NCBI GenBank assembly: GCA_016763855.1
Contig: JAESSY010000041.1
Location: forward strand, 1-43,114
DNA length: 43,114 nucleotides
From: Pseudomonadales bacterium
Lineage (GTDB): Bacteria; Pseudomonadota; Gammaproteobacteria; Pseudomonadales; Azotimanducaceae
Direction: 5' to 3'
This document shows, piece by piece, positions 16,450 through 28,682 of this stretch (position 1 is the stretch's first letter; every line of letters begins with the position of its first letter). The position numbers and the translations under genes were made by a program. Below the pieces are notes generated by a model that was not told the origin of the DNA, searched no databases, and saw only the letters and a list, made by a program, of their open reading frames with translations.

Positions 16450-16974
16450 CTAGATGACAGGCGTAACCGCTAAACGAAGCTTAATGGTATCACCAGGGTG
16501 AACTTCGGTACGGATCGTATAGGTCTCATCATTGTACCTGTAACGAACACGATATCCGACAATTCTCTCTTCTTCACTATATTCGTTAATAACACGACAA
16601 ACTTCTTCTGTGCCGGTGCGAATGGTACGGGGCTGTCCCCTCGCTATACTGCGACCTATCGTTCCCCCAAGGACAGCACCGACCATCGCGCCAACCTGTT
16701 TATTCTTTTTGTGATGACCTACAGCATTTCCCAAAGCACCACCGATAACCGCACCCAACACAGTGCTCAGTCCCTCATTTCCTTTACGTTGTTCATAACG
16801 GACATCCTCATCCCAACATTCTTCTCGGGGTGTTGATACTCGGATATTTTTTACGATGGGTATCGTTTCAACAACGGTACCATAGTCATAGCTCACGTTA
16901 CTTTCAGCATATGCTGATACTGAAATTGATAGGAGAGCACTTGCTACCACGCTACACATGCCTGTAGATTTCAT
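16450..16974 (-). CDS. Glycine-zipper 2TM-domain envelope protein
   Basis: The ATG at 16974 has AAAGG eight bases upstream and is preferred over earlier GTG or ATG codons nearby. The 174-residue product has a signal peptide (ending SVSAYAES). Its glycine-zipper segment, near residues 75-110, contains LGAVIGGALGNAVGHHKK and VGAMVGAVLGGTIGRSIA. A C-terminal beta-rich tail has YRVRYRYNDETY. Such Rick_17kDa/SlyB-like proteins are usually envelope-anchored, but no lipobox Cys is at the expected place. It lies 46 bases upstream of the PepSY gene on the same strand and may be co-transcribed with it. Confidence 0.82.
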   Translation of the reverse strand: MKSTGMCSVVASALLSISVSAYAESNVSYDYGTVVETIPIVKNIRVSTPREECWDEDVRYEQRKGNEGLSTVLGAVIGGALGNAVGHHKKNKQVGAMVGAVLGGTIGRSIARGQPRTIRTGTEEVCRVINEYSEEERIVGYRVRYRYNDETYTIRTEVHPGDTIKLRLAVTPVI

Positions 16975-17064
16975 TTCCATCACCTTTTTAATTAAAGTGA
17001 AGACAGCATAGCTCTGGTTCCCTGAATGAAAGCTGAACCTGATGATCTAACTGTGGTTTCTAGG

Positions 17065-17961
17065 TTAAAGGCAGAAGTCTCGGAGACAAGCACTTTCGAC
17101 ATGATGATTCTGATCTAGTTTAATTGTTAGGTCGGCCTCCTCAGGCATTTGCAGCAGCATACGCTGACTGATACGTTCAAAATGCATAATAAAATTCTGG
17201 ATTTCCTTTTTGGACATGCGCCCTGAACCACGCTCTAATTCAGACTCTTGCTGCCATCGCCATTCGAGCACAGACTGCATATCTGGGACTGCAAGGAATA
17301 TCGAAGCATCTGTATTAAAAAGACCTTGGTAGCTTGCTAATCGACTATTGACATATCGACGCCACGCGCCATTTCGGTCTCTATTTGTTTCCAGACTATT
17401 TATAGCTTCTCCTAGTTCATTTTCTCCTACAGGCTTAGCCCCCCAACACCATCCTTCGATAATGACATAGTCCAATTTATTGCAATCACTTTCTTGAAAT
17501 CCCACTCTGTCGTCTAGGGATTTATCAAAGGCCGGTATCCTCGTTACCCGACCCGCTTCCGCGTCACTTAGTACTTCCTGCATTAGGTCTATATCATGCG
17601 TACCAGGAACACCTCTCGTTTTAAGTAGTGGGTGGACTATCTCTGATAATCTTTGCCGTTCTTTTCGCGGTAAATAGAAGTCATCTAGAGACAAAACTAA
17701 AGAAGCTGAATCAAAAACTTTGTCTAAAGTAAGCACTAACATTCGAGAAAAGGTGGACTTTCCACTTCCTTGAGCACCTGATACTCCAAGAAAATATTTT
17801 TCATTTCCCGATTGATGCTTCAGTGTTTGTAACCAGCATGCAGTGCCATAGACGTATCTAAAATACTCGATATCTAAGCCCATAAATTCCGATTCAAGTT
17901 CATCCCAGTACGATGCTATTTTTCTCGATTCTGCCTCGCTTAGGCTATTCAAGAGATTCAC
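17065..17961 (-). CDS. P-loop kinase, D-glycerate 3-kinase (GLYK)-like
   Basis: The protein carries a Walker A loop, GAQGSGKST (about residues 62-70). It also has the family blocks LSLDDFYLPRKER, HPLLKTRGVPGTHD and RIPAFDKS, and a late VIIEGWCWGAKP segment. These match plant-type D-glycerate 3-kinases, which make 3-phosphoglycerate. I choose the GTG at 17961, giving 298 residues: it overlaps the stop of dinG as GTGA. The longer frame to 18087 would overlap dinG by 130 bases. Substrate by homology only; other sugar-acid or nucleoside substrates are possible for this superfamily. Confidence 0.82.
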   Translation of the reverse strand: MNLLNSLSEAESRKIASYWDELESEFMGLDIEYFRYVYGTACWLQTLKHQSGNEKYFLGVSGAQGSGKSTFSRMLVLTLDKVFDSASLVLSLDDFYLPRKERQRLSEIVHPLLKTRGVPGTHDIDLMQEVLSDAEAGRVTRIPAFDKSLDDRVGFQESDCNKLDYVIIEGWCWGAKPVGENELGEAINSLETNRDRNGAWRRYVNSRLASYQGLFNTDASIFLAVPDMQSVLEWRWQQESELERGSGRMSKKEIQNFIMHFERISQRMLLQMPEEADLTIKLDQNHHVESACLRDFCL

Positions 17962-20075
17962 TGAATTTCTCGCCTGAAGGGCTGCAAGGCATTTAACAAA
18001 ATTTTTCCGTATCTCTGAGTAACCAAGCGACGATCTAATATGCTGACGACACCCGTATCCGTCTCGGTTCTTAATAATCGCCCGCAAGCTTGAACCAATC
18101 GCAATGCCGCATCAGGAATCATGATTTCCTGAAAAGAATTACCGCCTTTGGCTTCTATCCATTCACTTAAGGTCGCTCCAACAGGATCGTTGGGAACGGA
18201 AAATGGTATCTTAACAATAACGACATGCTCACAATAAGCACCAGGCAAATCGATACCTTCAGCAAAGCTGGCTAATCCAAAAATAATACTGGATTCCCCA
18301 GAATCAATTCTTCCTTTGTGTTGGGATATTATTTCAGACTTAGAGAGATCGCCCTGACTTAAAACCCTCTCTAAAAACAAGGCTGGAAGCGCTTCGGTGA
18401 CACGATACATTTGCCGCCAGGAGGAAAACAGAACCAATGACCCAGGCACATTGGAGAGCAAATCAGGCAACATCAATGATACTGCATCATTGTGTTCATC
18501 AGCTTCTCTGGGATCGACTTTCATATGGGGAACGCGCAGTATCGCCTTTTCCTGATATCGAAAGGGGCTCAGAAGCGCCTTAAAACTATTTTTATCCGAA
18601 ACGCCACTTTGATGCTGAAATCGGGAAAAATCAGCCCCCACCGCTAAAGTAGCAGATGTAATGACAGCCCCAAAGCATCGCGACCACAAAAGTTCATGCA
18701 GGGAATCATGAACATCAATAGGGCTTGAATGCAGATTCAGTTCATCAGCTTCCCGAAAGTTGATCCATCTTGCTTTTGGGGGATCTGAAACTGGGTCTGC
18801 AATGGCATAGTCACGCCATAATTTTGCATTGCCTTCTATTCTCGCAAACATTGAAGCCACGATAGGAAGCCAATGTTCAAAAAGTGCTTGCTCCGAGGCT
18901 TCTGACTCTAGCAAAGCCTCTTCTAAAGAAGATTTTAGATTATTCAACTGACCTTCTAAACGTTGTGTCGCATTCAGTAGAACGCTGCTTAACTCACGAT
19001 GGGCGGGCTCTATTTTTCCCTCAACAAAGCGATATCGTACTTCGATTTCATTTCCTTCAGCTTCATCTCGTAGTGGGTCAAAAAGGTGCACCACATCTTC
19101 TAACAAGGCAACCATATCTGTCGCGGAACTTTCAAAGGCTGGGAGGGATCTGGGCAGCCCTCCTATTTCTCCAAGCTCATTGCTCAATTGCTTTAGGGTT
19201 GCCGGAACTTGTTCTAACCAGGACTGGCTACTTCGTACTTGCAGGAAAGTGGAAAAATGATTGATGGCCTTGTCTGGTAGATGGTGTCCTTCATCAAAAA
19301 TGTAAATTGTATCTTCAGGCGCGGGTAGTACAGCACCACCACCCATCATAATATCTGACATGACGAGATCATGGTTGGTCACAATACAATCAACTTTATG
19401 TATTTGTTCCCGGGCTTTGTAGAAGAAACAATTTTCATAATGAGAACATTGCCTACCGGTACATTGCACATGATCAGTGCTAACTTGAGACCAGGCGCTA
19501 TATTCAATTTCCTCGCCCCAGTTGTCCTTGTCTCCATCCCAATCACCACGACCTAGTTTCACAAGCATAGTTTCAAAGAGGGCTTGATGCGCTTCGTCAG
19601 TTACGATCATTCCTTCATCCAAAAAGGCTAAGCTTTGATTGGGGCTTTGATCTCTTGCGGCCTGTAAGACCTCGTCAAGACGCGCGAGACATAGGTAGCG
19701 ACGACGTCCCTTCGCAAGGGCAAAACTAAAATTCAATCCTGAGTGTTTTTTAAGATCAGGCAAGTCCACAAGAACAATTTGTTCTTGTAAAGCAATGGTC
19801 GCCGTTGAGACAACCAAACGTTTACCGAGAGATTTCGCAATGGGCAGGGCAGAAATCGCATAAGCAATCGTCTTACCCGTTCCTGTGCCCGCTTCGATGA
19901 CACAAATATTATTATCACTGATTCGATCATCGTTATCATCGACTTCAATATTGCCGAGCGTATTGGCTATATCTGCAATCATTTGCTTCTGACATGACCG
20001 TGCCTTATAGCCCTTGGCATCAAGCAAAGCACTATAGGCAGTCTGGATATCTGTTTTTACTTCATCACTGAGCAT
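17958..20075 (-). CDS. dinG: ATP-dependent DNA helicase DinG
   Basis: This superfamily 2 helicase of about 705 residues has a Walker A loop EAGTGTGKT. The Walker B box is DEGHHL. The four Fe-S cluster cysteines have the same spacing as in E. coli DinG: one in RRRYLCLAR, then CTGRQCSHYENC. Later motifs are VITSATLAVG, IIFGLASFAEGIDL and LVQACGRLLRTETD. DinG unwinds forked DNA, R-loops and G-quadruplexes 5' to 3'. I prefer the ATG at 20075; a GTG at 20084 is also possible. Neither has a strong ribosome binding site. The stop overlaps the GTG of the next gene. It is divergent from the dehydrogenase at 20137. Confidence 0.93.
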   Translation of the reverse strand: MLSDEVKTDIQTAYSALLDAKGYKARSCQKQMIADIANTLGNIEVDDNDDRISDNNICVIEAGTGTGKTIAYAISALPIAKSLGKRLVVSTATIALQEQIVLVDLPDLKKHSGLNFSFALAKGRRRYLCLARLDEVLQAARDQSPNQSLAFLDEGMIVTDEAHQALFETMLVKLGRGDWDGDKDNWGEEIEYSAWSQVSTDHVQCTGRQCSHYENCFFYKAREQIHKVDCIVTNHDLVMSDIMMGGGAVLPAPEDTIYIFDEGHHLPDKAINHFSTFLQVRSSQSWLEQVPATLKQLSNELGEIGGLPRSLPAFESSATDMVALLEDVVHLFDPLRDEAEGNEIEVRYRFVEGKIEPAHRELSSVLLNATQRLEGQLNNLKSSLEEALLESEASEQALFEHWLPIVASMFARIEGNAKLWRDYAIADPVSDPPKARWINFREADELNLHSSPIDVHDSLHELLWSRCFGAVITSATLAVGADFSRFQHQSGVSDKNSFKALLSPFRYQEKAILRVPHMKVDPREADEHNDAVSLMLPDLLSNVPGSLVLFSSWRQMYRVTEALPALFLERVLSQGDLSKSEIISQHKGRIDSGESSIIFGLASFAEGIDLPGAYCEHVVIVKIPFSVPNDPVGATLSEWIEAKGGNSFQEIMIPDAALRLVQACGRLLRTETDTGVVSILDRRLVTQRYGKILLNALQPFRREIQ

Positions 20076-20136
20076 GAACTTCACAATAGAGATTAATCAG
20101 GTTAACCTGCCAATACGATCAGCCGGAGAACCCTAA

Positions 20137-21249
20137 GTGAAAAAACCTATTCTATCATTGCTTCTACTCCTGACCCCAGTCTTGGCCAGTGCTTTATCCC
20201 AAGACAAACTAAATAATCTCAATTTGCCCCCAGGCTTTCAGATAGCAATTTATGCTGAAGTCCCAAATGCTAGGCAAATGGCACTAGGCGACACGGGTCA
20301 CATCTATGTCGGCACTCGAAGACTAGGTAAAGTTTTCCAAGTGATAGACCATAATGGCGATTATAAGGCAGACAAGGTCGTGGAAATTGCATCAGGATTA
20401 AAACTTCCATCAGGTGTCACATACCACAACGGCGATCTTTATGTTGGCGCTGTCAGTACAATATTCCGCTATAAGAACATAGATCACGAACTGACAAAGC
20501 CAGACATCATTATAGATACCTTGCCAAAAATTACACATCACGGTTGGAAATTTCTGGATTTCGGACCAGACAACTTGCTCTATTTCGCAGTGGGGGCACC
20601 TTGCAATGTTTGCCTTTCAAAGAATCCCGTTTTTGCTTCAATTTTACGAATGGATGTTGACAAAAATCACGCACCAGAAATTATAGCGCAAGGGGTTCGG
20701 AACACAGTTGGATTTGACTGGCACCCTGTAACCCATGAATTGTGGTTTACAGATAATAACAGAGACAATCTGTCAGACGAACGCCCTTATGGCGAACTCA
20801 ATCGCGTTCGACAGAAAGGGGATCATTTTGGCTTTCCCTTTTTTCACGACAACAGCTTGCCTGATCCCGACTTTGGCACAAAAGGAAAAGAAGCTTCTGC
20901 CTACATTGAACCCGAACTCATTCTAGATCCCCATGTTGCCGCATTAGGTATGGTTTTTTATACAGGAAATATGTTCCCTTCAAAATACAAGAATCAAATA
21001 TTTATGGCCGAACATGGATCTTGGAATCGCACGCCAGAGGCAGGACATACGGGATACCGAATTACCATGGGGCGAGAAGTAAATGGCAGTTTACAATATG
21101 AAACATTTATCGATGGTTGGTTAGGTAAAAATAACAAAGCCTTCGGGCGGCCTGTTCATCTATTGCAGTTACCCGATGGAAGCCTATTACTTTCCGATGA
21201 CAAAGCTGGCATTATCTACCGTATCACCTATCAATCAGGTGTATTCTGA
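20137..21249 (+). CDS. PQQ-dependent sugar dehydrogenase (sorbosone dehydrogenase family)
   Basis: The 370-residue protein has a signal peptide (about residues 1-19, ending SALS) and a six-bladed propeller with repeated blade motifs. Characteristic blocks are LPPGFQIAIYAEVPNARQM, THHGWKFLDFGPDNLLY, GVRNTVGFDWHP and MAEHGSWNRTPEAGHTGYR. These match the soluble glucose/sorbosone dehydrogenase family, which uses PQQ in the periplasm. The start is GTG with GGAG ten bases upstream. No PQQ biosynthesis genes are in the window. A 55-residue gene follows 37 bases later on the same strand. The substrate is unknown. Confidence 0.88.
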   Translation: MKKPILSLLLLLTPVLASALSQDKLNNLNLPPGFQIAIYAEVPNARQMALGDTGHIYVGTRRLGKVFQVIDHNGDYKADKVVEIASGLKLPSGVTYHNGDLYVGAVSTIFRYKNIDHELTKPDIIIDTLPKITHHGWKFLDFGPDNLLYFAVGAPCNVCLSKNPVFASILRMDVDKNHAPEIIAQGVRNTVGFDWHPVTHELWFTDNNRDNLSDERPYGELNRVRQKGDHFGFPFFHDNSLPDPDFGTKGKEASAYIEPELILDPHVAALGMVFYTGNMFPSKYKNQIFMAEHGSWNRTPEAGHTGYRITMGREVNGSLQYETFIDGWLGKNNKAFGRPVHLLQLPDGSLLLSDDKAGIIYRITYQSGVF

Positions 21250-21286
21250 GCCAGCTAACAGTATCCACTAGAAAAAGGTACATCAT

Positions 21287-21454
21287 ATGAGTGATGAACG
21301 TAGATCAAGTTCTGATCGCAGAGACAACGAAGTGAAAAGTGAGCGAAGAGAACTTGAACGTCGAAAGGACGAAGCTTTAGTTGACTTCGAAAGACGCCGC
21401 GATGCAAGCAGGCGTGAAGAACAACGTCGTGATGGCAGCCGACGAGAAAATTAA
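21287..21454 (+). CDS. Small Arg-pair repeat protein (55 residues)
   Basis: This short gene has an ATG at 21287 preceded by AAAAGG at 8 bases, and ends with TAA. The product is extremely charged: 17 Arg, 10 Glu, 7 Asp and 2 Lys in 55 residues, with no hydrophobic core, Cys or Trp. Arg-Arg pairs recur at residues 5, 11, 20, 25, 37, 42, 47 and 52, mostly five apart, in a loose (D/E)RRxx pattern. The periodicity fits a single charged helix or a nucleic-acid or acidic-partner binding peptide (inference). It follows the dehydrogenase gene and may share its transcript. I do not recognise the family. Confidence 0.6.
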   Translation: MSDERRSSSDRRDNEVKSERRELERRKDEALVDFERRRDASRREEQRRDGSRREN

Positions 21455-21494
21455 GAAACCTCTATTGCTTTGAAGAACACGTTAAAAGGCCCCG

Positions 21495-24154
<2,660 letters not shown>

Positions 24155-24169
24155 CTAAGGAACCTTTGA

Positions 24170-25000
24170 CTACTGCCGATTTTTCAGTAAATATTCAGAA
24201 ATCCCCAGACGACTATGCTCTATGGTTTGGTGGGTCATAGCACTTCGAGATTCATCCCGAACCTCACCTCCTAGTTCTTGCGCTAGAAATTGGGCCACTT
24301 CAATCATTTCATTGAAAACCCCAATGGGATCGGTAAGTTCATGCACTCGCATAAAAAGACTAATACCCGGCGTTTCCATTTTCCCCATTGAATTGATATC
24401 AAAAGTGCCCGGCTCTACCGCATTCACTAAACTAAACTTTGAAAAATCGTGTACATCAAGCTTATGGAAAATATCCATTTCACCATAGCTGAGTCCGTGT
24501 TCAACTAAGTTTTCCAGTAATTCTTGACCCTTAAAAGGTGCGTTTAGTGCAATGACATAGATGACAACAAACTTCTCTGGAAGTTCTTTCGGCGCAGTCC
24601 TTGATGCCTTAATGGAGGGTGCATCAGCAATAGAAGGTGCAACAACTTCTTCATTTCTAACAGCTTTGATAGGCTTATCAACAAGAGATTCATCAGCCTG
24701 TCGATAACCCTTATTTTGTACGGAGTCCATTAATACCGGCACTTCCTGATTAAGATCAAGGCTAGTTTGTTCGGGGATGGTTCGGACTCTGGCCCCACCA
24801 TTGGGAAGTTCGGCACGAAACATGGACAAGTCTCCATCGCTAGACTCATTCTCTCCTGACTTAGTGACATATGTTTTATCTAGAGACATCTTTAGGTTGT
24901 GGCGATTGCTAAACATGCGCCAATAACCGTGGGCCAAGATCCCAACGATAAAGACGGGCCCTAAAACAAAAAGCCATTCTCTCAATCCGAATTCCATCAT
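24170..25000 (-). CDS. zipA: Cell division protein ZipA
   Basis: The 276-residue protein has an N-terminal membrane helix (about residues 7-27) followed by a charged, Pro-containing linker. The C-terminal FtsZ-binding domain spans about residues 145-270 (VIYVIALNAPFKG, GLSYGEMDIFH, FDINSMGKMETPGISLFM). ZipA tethers FtsZ to the inner membrane at the division site. GAGGA lies about 7 bases before the ATG at 25000. Its place between smc and ligA is the standard gammaproteobacterial order. Confidence 0.95.
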   Translation of the reverse strand: MMEFGLREWLFVLGPVFIVGILAHGYWRMFSNRHNLKMSLDKTYVTKSGENESSDGDLSMFRAELPNGGARVRTIPEQTSLDLNQEVPVLMDSVQNKGYRQADESLVDKPIKAVRNEEVVAPSIADAPSIKASRTAPKELPEKFVVIYVIALNAPFKGQELLENLVEHGLSYGEMDIFHKLDVHDFSKFSLVNAVEPGTFDINSMGKMETPGISLFMRVHELTDPIGVFNEMIEVAQFLAQELGGEVRDESRSAMTHQTIEHSRLGISEYLLKNRQ

Positions 25001-25018
25001 GAGCTTATCCTCAGTTTT

Positions 25019-28000
25019 CTACACTGCTGCCATTGCAACGGCTTCATCAACTTCAACAGACACCAATCTCGACACACCAGGTTCGTGCATGGTCACGCCC
25101 ATCAGTTGATCTGCCATTTCCATAGCAATCTTATTATGCGTAATAAAGATAAATTGTACCGTCCTGGACATTTCTTTGACAAGGTTTGAATATCGAGCGA
25201 CATTTACATCGTCCAAGGGTGCATCAACCTCATCCAGCATACAAAAAGGTGCTGGATTTAAACTAAATATCGAAAATACAAGCGCAATGGCAGTGAGGGC
25301 TTTTTCTCCACCTGACAACAAGTGGATACTGGAATTACGTTTACCCGGTGGGCGTGCCATTAGGCTAACCCCTGTATCTAATAAATCTTCACCGGTCATT
25401 TCAAGATAAGCATGTCCCCCCCCAAACACTTTTGGGAACAACTGTTGGAACTTGGAATTAATCGTATCAAAGGTTTCTTTAAATTTGGTTCGCGTCTCAA
25501 TATCGATTCGACGAATCGCACTCTCTAAGGTATCCAAAGCTTTCACAAGATCATCGTTCTGAGCATCAAGATACTGCTTTCGTTCAGATTGAACTTTGAA
25601 CTCATCAATAGCGGCAAGATTGATTGCCCCCAGACGTTGAATTCTATTGCCAATTCGAGTCAGATTTTCGTCCCAGTCATGTTCATTGGCTTCTTCAGTT
25701 AAGCTTGCGAGGACAGCATCAATGTTCTGTCCGTCTTCTTCAAGTTGCTCTTTGATCGTTGAGCGCCTGACTTCAAGCGCCTGCCAATCCATACGCACTT
25801 GATTCAAGCTATTACGGACTTGCTCGACTTTTTGCTCAATGTCGGATCGCTGTTTTTCAAACTCTCTAATTTCATGCTCCACAGCATCAGACTTTTGCCT
25901 GACTGCTGTCAGTTGAGTTTCTACTACAAGACGCTTTTCTAATTGCGCTTCGAGCTCTTTCTTCAATTGCATCTGAGGTTCTGCACTTTCACTCAGAGAA
26001 GATTCCAAAGCTTGCTTACGTTCACTCAAAATGGACTGCTGTTCTTGCAATCGAGTCATTGCGTGCTCAGTTGCGGAGATTTGTGAGGACAACGTCTGTA
26101 TTTTTAGCGCCAACTGATGAGAAGTATCCCTATCTTGCCGGGCTTTATTCCTAGCAGTTTCCAAAGCTTCCTGAGAAACTTGACGCTGGGATTGAAGCGT
26201 CTCCCGATGAAGGGCATTTTGTTCCATTTGATCCATCGCATCCTGAAGACCATTACGGTGGGTCTTGAGTTGGGTTTGATCTTGATCAAGATGTTCAATA
26301 CTGGATTTTATTTCTTCATTTGCCCGCTGTAAGTCTGTTTTGATCTGTTCCGCCTGCAAACGTTTTGCACCGAGTTGCGCGCGTGTCTCACTAAATGCCC
26401 TTTGTTGTTCTGCTAACCGAGTCGCTTGTTGTTCACGATCTGCTTCGGCAACCTGAAGATTTGCGACACCACCATCAAGATCTTCTGTAATTTTATCAAC
26501 ATCGCCTTCAAGCTTGGCAATTTGGATTTCAAGGGACTCGAGTTCAGCTTGTCGTTTGATCACACCTGCGGTAGCGTCATGATCTTTACTGACTCTTAAC
26601 CAATTTTGACCGAGCCAAATACCCTCAGGGGTAATAAGAGATTCACCCGCTGCCAGACTGCCTCGCATCTGCAATGCGGAAGTAAAATCATCTGCTAACT
26701 TCACGCCAGACATTAAACTACTCAAATCTAGATCGCTTGTAACCTTAGTGATCAACAGCTCAGATCCTTGACTGTTAGCTTTCGACGTACCTTTAGACAG
26801 AAAATTGAGAGATCCTTTATTGAAAGATTCCAAGCTCTCACTCAAATTATCAAGGACATCAACGCAAACCGCCTGAAGATAATCACCCAGTACAGTTTCG
26901 ACCGCGATTGCCCAAGCGTCTTCAACTTTAATTTGCTCACCTAGGCGTACATTACTCTTTAGATTGTGACGCTCTAACCAATCCATTTCTGCGTCATCTT
27001 GCTGACCCAACGCTGCTTGTTGCAATGCTTCGAGTGAAGCCATACGTCCTTTCAGGCTTTGTAATTCGCTTCGTTTTTCATCAAGCTGTGCACTGAGGGT
27101 TTGATTTTCTTCACGCTGAGTTTCGATTTTCTCGACCAGCTCTCGAAGCTCTTCTTCAATTCGCTCTATTTGAGCTTCCTGAACTTGCATCATACCCTCA
27201 AGCGGTGGGATCTCTTCCTCTACCTGTGTTGATTGCAATCGCTCAACATCAGATTTCAAAGAAGCAATACGTTTATCCAATCGCTCTATAGACTGTTCAA
27301 GTGCCTCGATGCGACTCTGCTGAACCTCGCCCTGATTCTGACTTTGCGCAGACTGGTGATTAAACGCTTCCCAGCTTACTTGCCAATTTCGCATGGCTTC
27401 CTCGGCTTCATTCAATTGATCCACAGAATCAGCTTCTAGCGCTTTTACTTGATCTTGCTGAGGTTGCGTTTGCGAGAGTTCGTGCTTTAGTTCACCCAGT
27501 TTACGTTGATCAGTATCGATATCGGCACGGATCTTAAACCAGTTACCTGATGCATCTTCCAGATCTTTATTAAGCTGTTGACTACGTTCGTTTTGAAACT
27601 GAATGCCATCTTCAATCCTGGCGATTTCGGTTCCATAATCGTAATAGCGTTTCTGAACTTCATTGGTTTTATCGTTTAGGTCAACCAGCGCGACTCTCTT
27701 TTGCTCAACCTCAGCATCAATCCTGCGCAGATCTGCAACTTTGGCTTCCTGCTCTATCTGGAGGCGATTAATGTTGTCTTCTTTAGATTTCGCTTTCTCG
27801 CTGATAGTCCGCCATTTCAAGCCGTGGAGCTGGGATCTCACTTCCCTTTCTTCTGATTTCAATTGTGTATAGCGTTCTGCAGCTTTAGCTTGTCTTTCTA
27901 GATGATGGATTTGTCGCTCAAGCTCGTCTCGAATATCGGTCAGACGATCAAGGTTGTCTTTAGTGTGAGATATACGTCTTTCTGTTTCTTTGCGACGTTC

Positions 28001-28522
28001 TTTGTACTTGGAAATACCCGCAGCTTCTTCAACATAGACACGCAATTCTTCAGGTTTAGCCTCAATCAGGTTGCTGATCATGCCCTGCTCGATGATGGCG
28101 TAGCTTCTTGGTCCTAATCCTGTTCCGAGGAAAACATCTGTAATGTCTTTACGACGGCATTTTTGACCATTCAAGAAATAACCGGATTGCGAATCTCGGG
28201 AAACCTGACGTTTAATCGATATTTCACTATAGGCCGCATACTCACCACTTAAGCGACCCTCAGTATTATCAAACATCAACTCAATACTGGCTAGTCCAAC
28301 TGGCTTGCGCCCTGTAGAGCCATTGAAAATGACATCTGTCATGGACTCGCCGCGTAGATTTTTAGCTGATGATTCCCCCATTACCCAGCGTACAGCATCA
28401 ATAATATTCGACTTTCCACAGCCATTGGGGCCGACGACGGCACAAAGATTGGAGGGGAAAAGAACGGTTGTAGGGTCTACAAATGATTTAAAACCAGCGA
28501 GCTTAATTGCTTGCAATCGCAT
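25019..28522 (-). CDS. smc: Chromosome segregation protein SMC
   Basis: The 1167-residue SMC starts at MRLQAIKLAGFKSFVD (ATG at 28522); a longer frame to 28558 adds 12 unlikely residues. The ATPase head has Walker A GPNGCGKS near residue 32. Long coiled coils flank a hinge at about 500-650. The C-terminal head carries the signature LLSGGEKALTAI and Walker B FCMLDEVDAPLDD. SMC forms condensin with ScpA and ScpB to organise the chromosome. It heads the smc-zipA-ligA group on this strand. Confidence 0.97.
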   Translation of the reverse strand: MRLQAIKLAGFKSFVDPTTVLFPSNLCAVVGPNGCGKSNIIDAVRWVMGESSAKNLRGESMTDVIFNGSTGRKPVGLASIELMFDNTEGRLSGEYAAYSEISIKRQVSRDSQSGYFLNGQKCRRKDITDVFLGTGLGPRSYAIIEQGMISNLIEAKPEELRVYVEEAAGISKYKERRKETERRISHTKDNLDRLTDIRDELERQIHHLERQAKAAERYTQLKSEEREVRSQLHGLKWRTISEKAKSKEDNINRLQIEQEAKVADLRRIDAEVEQKRVALVDLNDKTNEVQKRYYDYGTEIARIEDGIQFQNERSQQLNKDLEDASGNWFKIRADIDTDQRKLGELKHELSQTQPQQDQVKALEADSVDQLNEAEEAMRNWQVSWEAFNHQSAQSQNQGEVQQSRIEALEQSIERLDKRIASLKSDVERLQSTQVEEEIPPLEGMMQVQEAQIERIEEELRELVEKIETQREENQTLSAQLDEKRSELQSLKGRMASLEALQQAALGQQDDAEMDWLERHNLKSNVRLGEQIKVEDAWAIAVETVLGDYLQAVCVDVLDNLSESLESFNKGSLNFLSKGTSKANSQGSELLITKVTSDLDLSSLMSGVKLADDFTSALQMRGSLAAGESLITPEGIWLGQNWLRVSKDHDATAGVIKRQAELESLEIQIAKLEGDVDKITEDLDGGVANLQVAEADREQQATRLAEQQRAFSETRAQLGAKRLQAEQIKTDLQRANEEIKSSIEHLDQDQTQLKTHRNGLQDAMDQMEQNALHRETLQSQRQVSQEALETARNKARQDRDTSHQLALKIQTLSSQISATEHAMTRLQEQQSILSERKQALESSLSESAEPQMQLKKELEAQLEKRLVVETQLTAVRQKSDAVEHEIREFEKQRSDIEQKVEQVRNSLNQVRMDWQALEVRRSTIKEQLEEDGQNIDAVLASLTEEANEHDWDENLTRIGNRIQRLGAINLAAIDEFKVQSERKQYLDAQNDDLVKALDTLESAIRRIDIETRTKFKETFDTINSKFQQLFPKVFGGGHAYLEMTGEDLLDTGVSLMARPPGKRNSSIHLLSGGEKALTAIALVFSIFSLNPAPFCMLDEVDAPLDDVNVARYSNLVKEMSRTVQFIFITHNKIAMEMADQLMGVTMHEPGVSRLVSVEVDEAVAMAAV

Positions 28523-28682
28523 ATATCTATCTAACTCCGGACATCGAAACAAAGCCAATTTAACGCGAATATTTGATGGATTCGCAAAACACCGTATTCT
28601 ATTCTAAATTCAGTATCTTCGCTTATAAAAACCCGCTTATTTGCAAATAAATAGTTTGATTTTTGCCAGAGTCTGGACTCCC

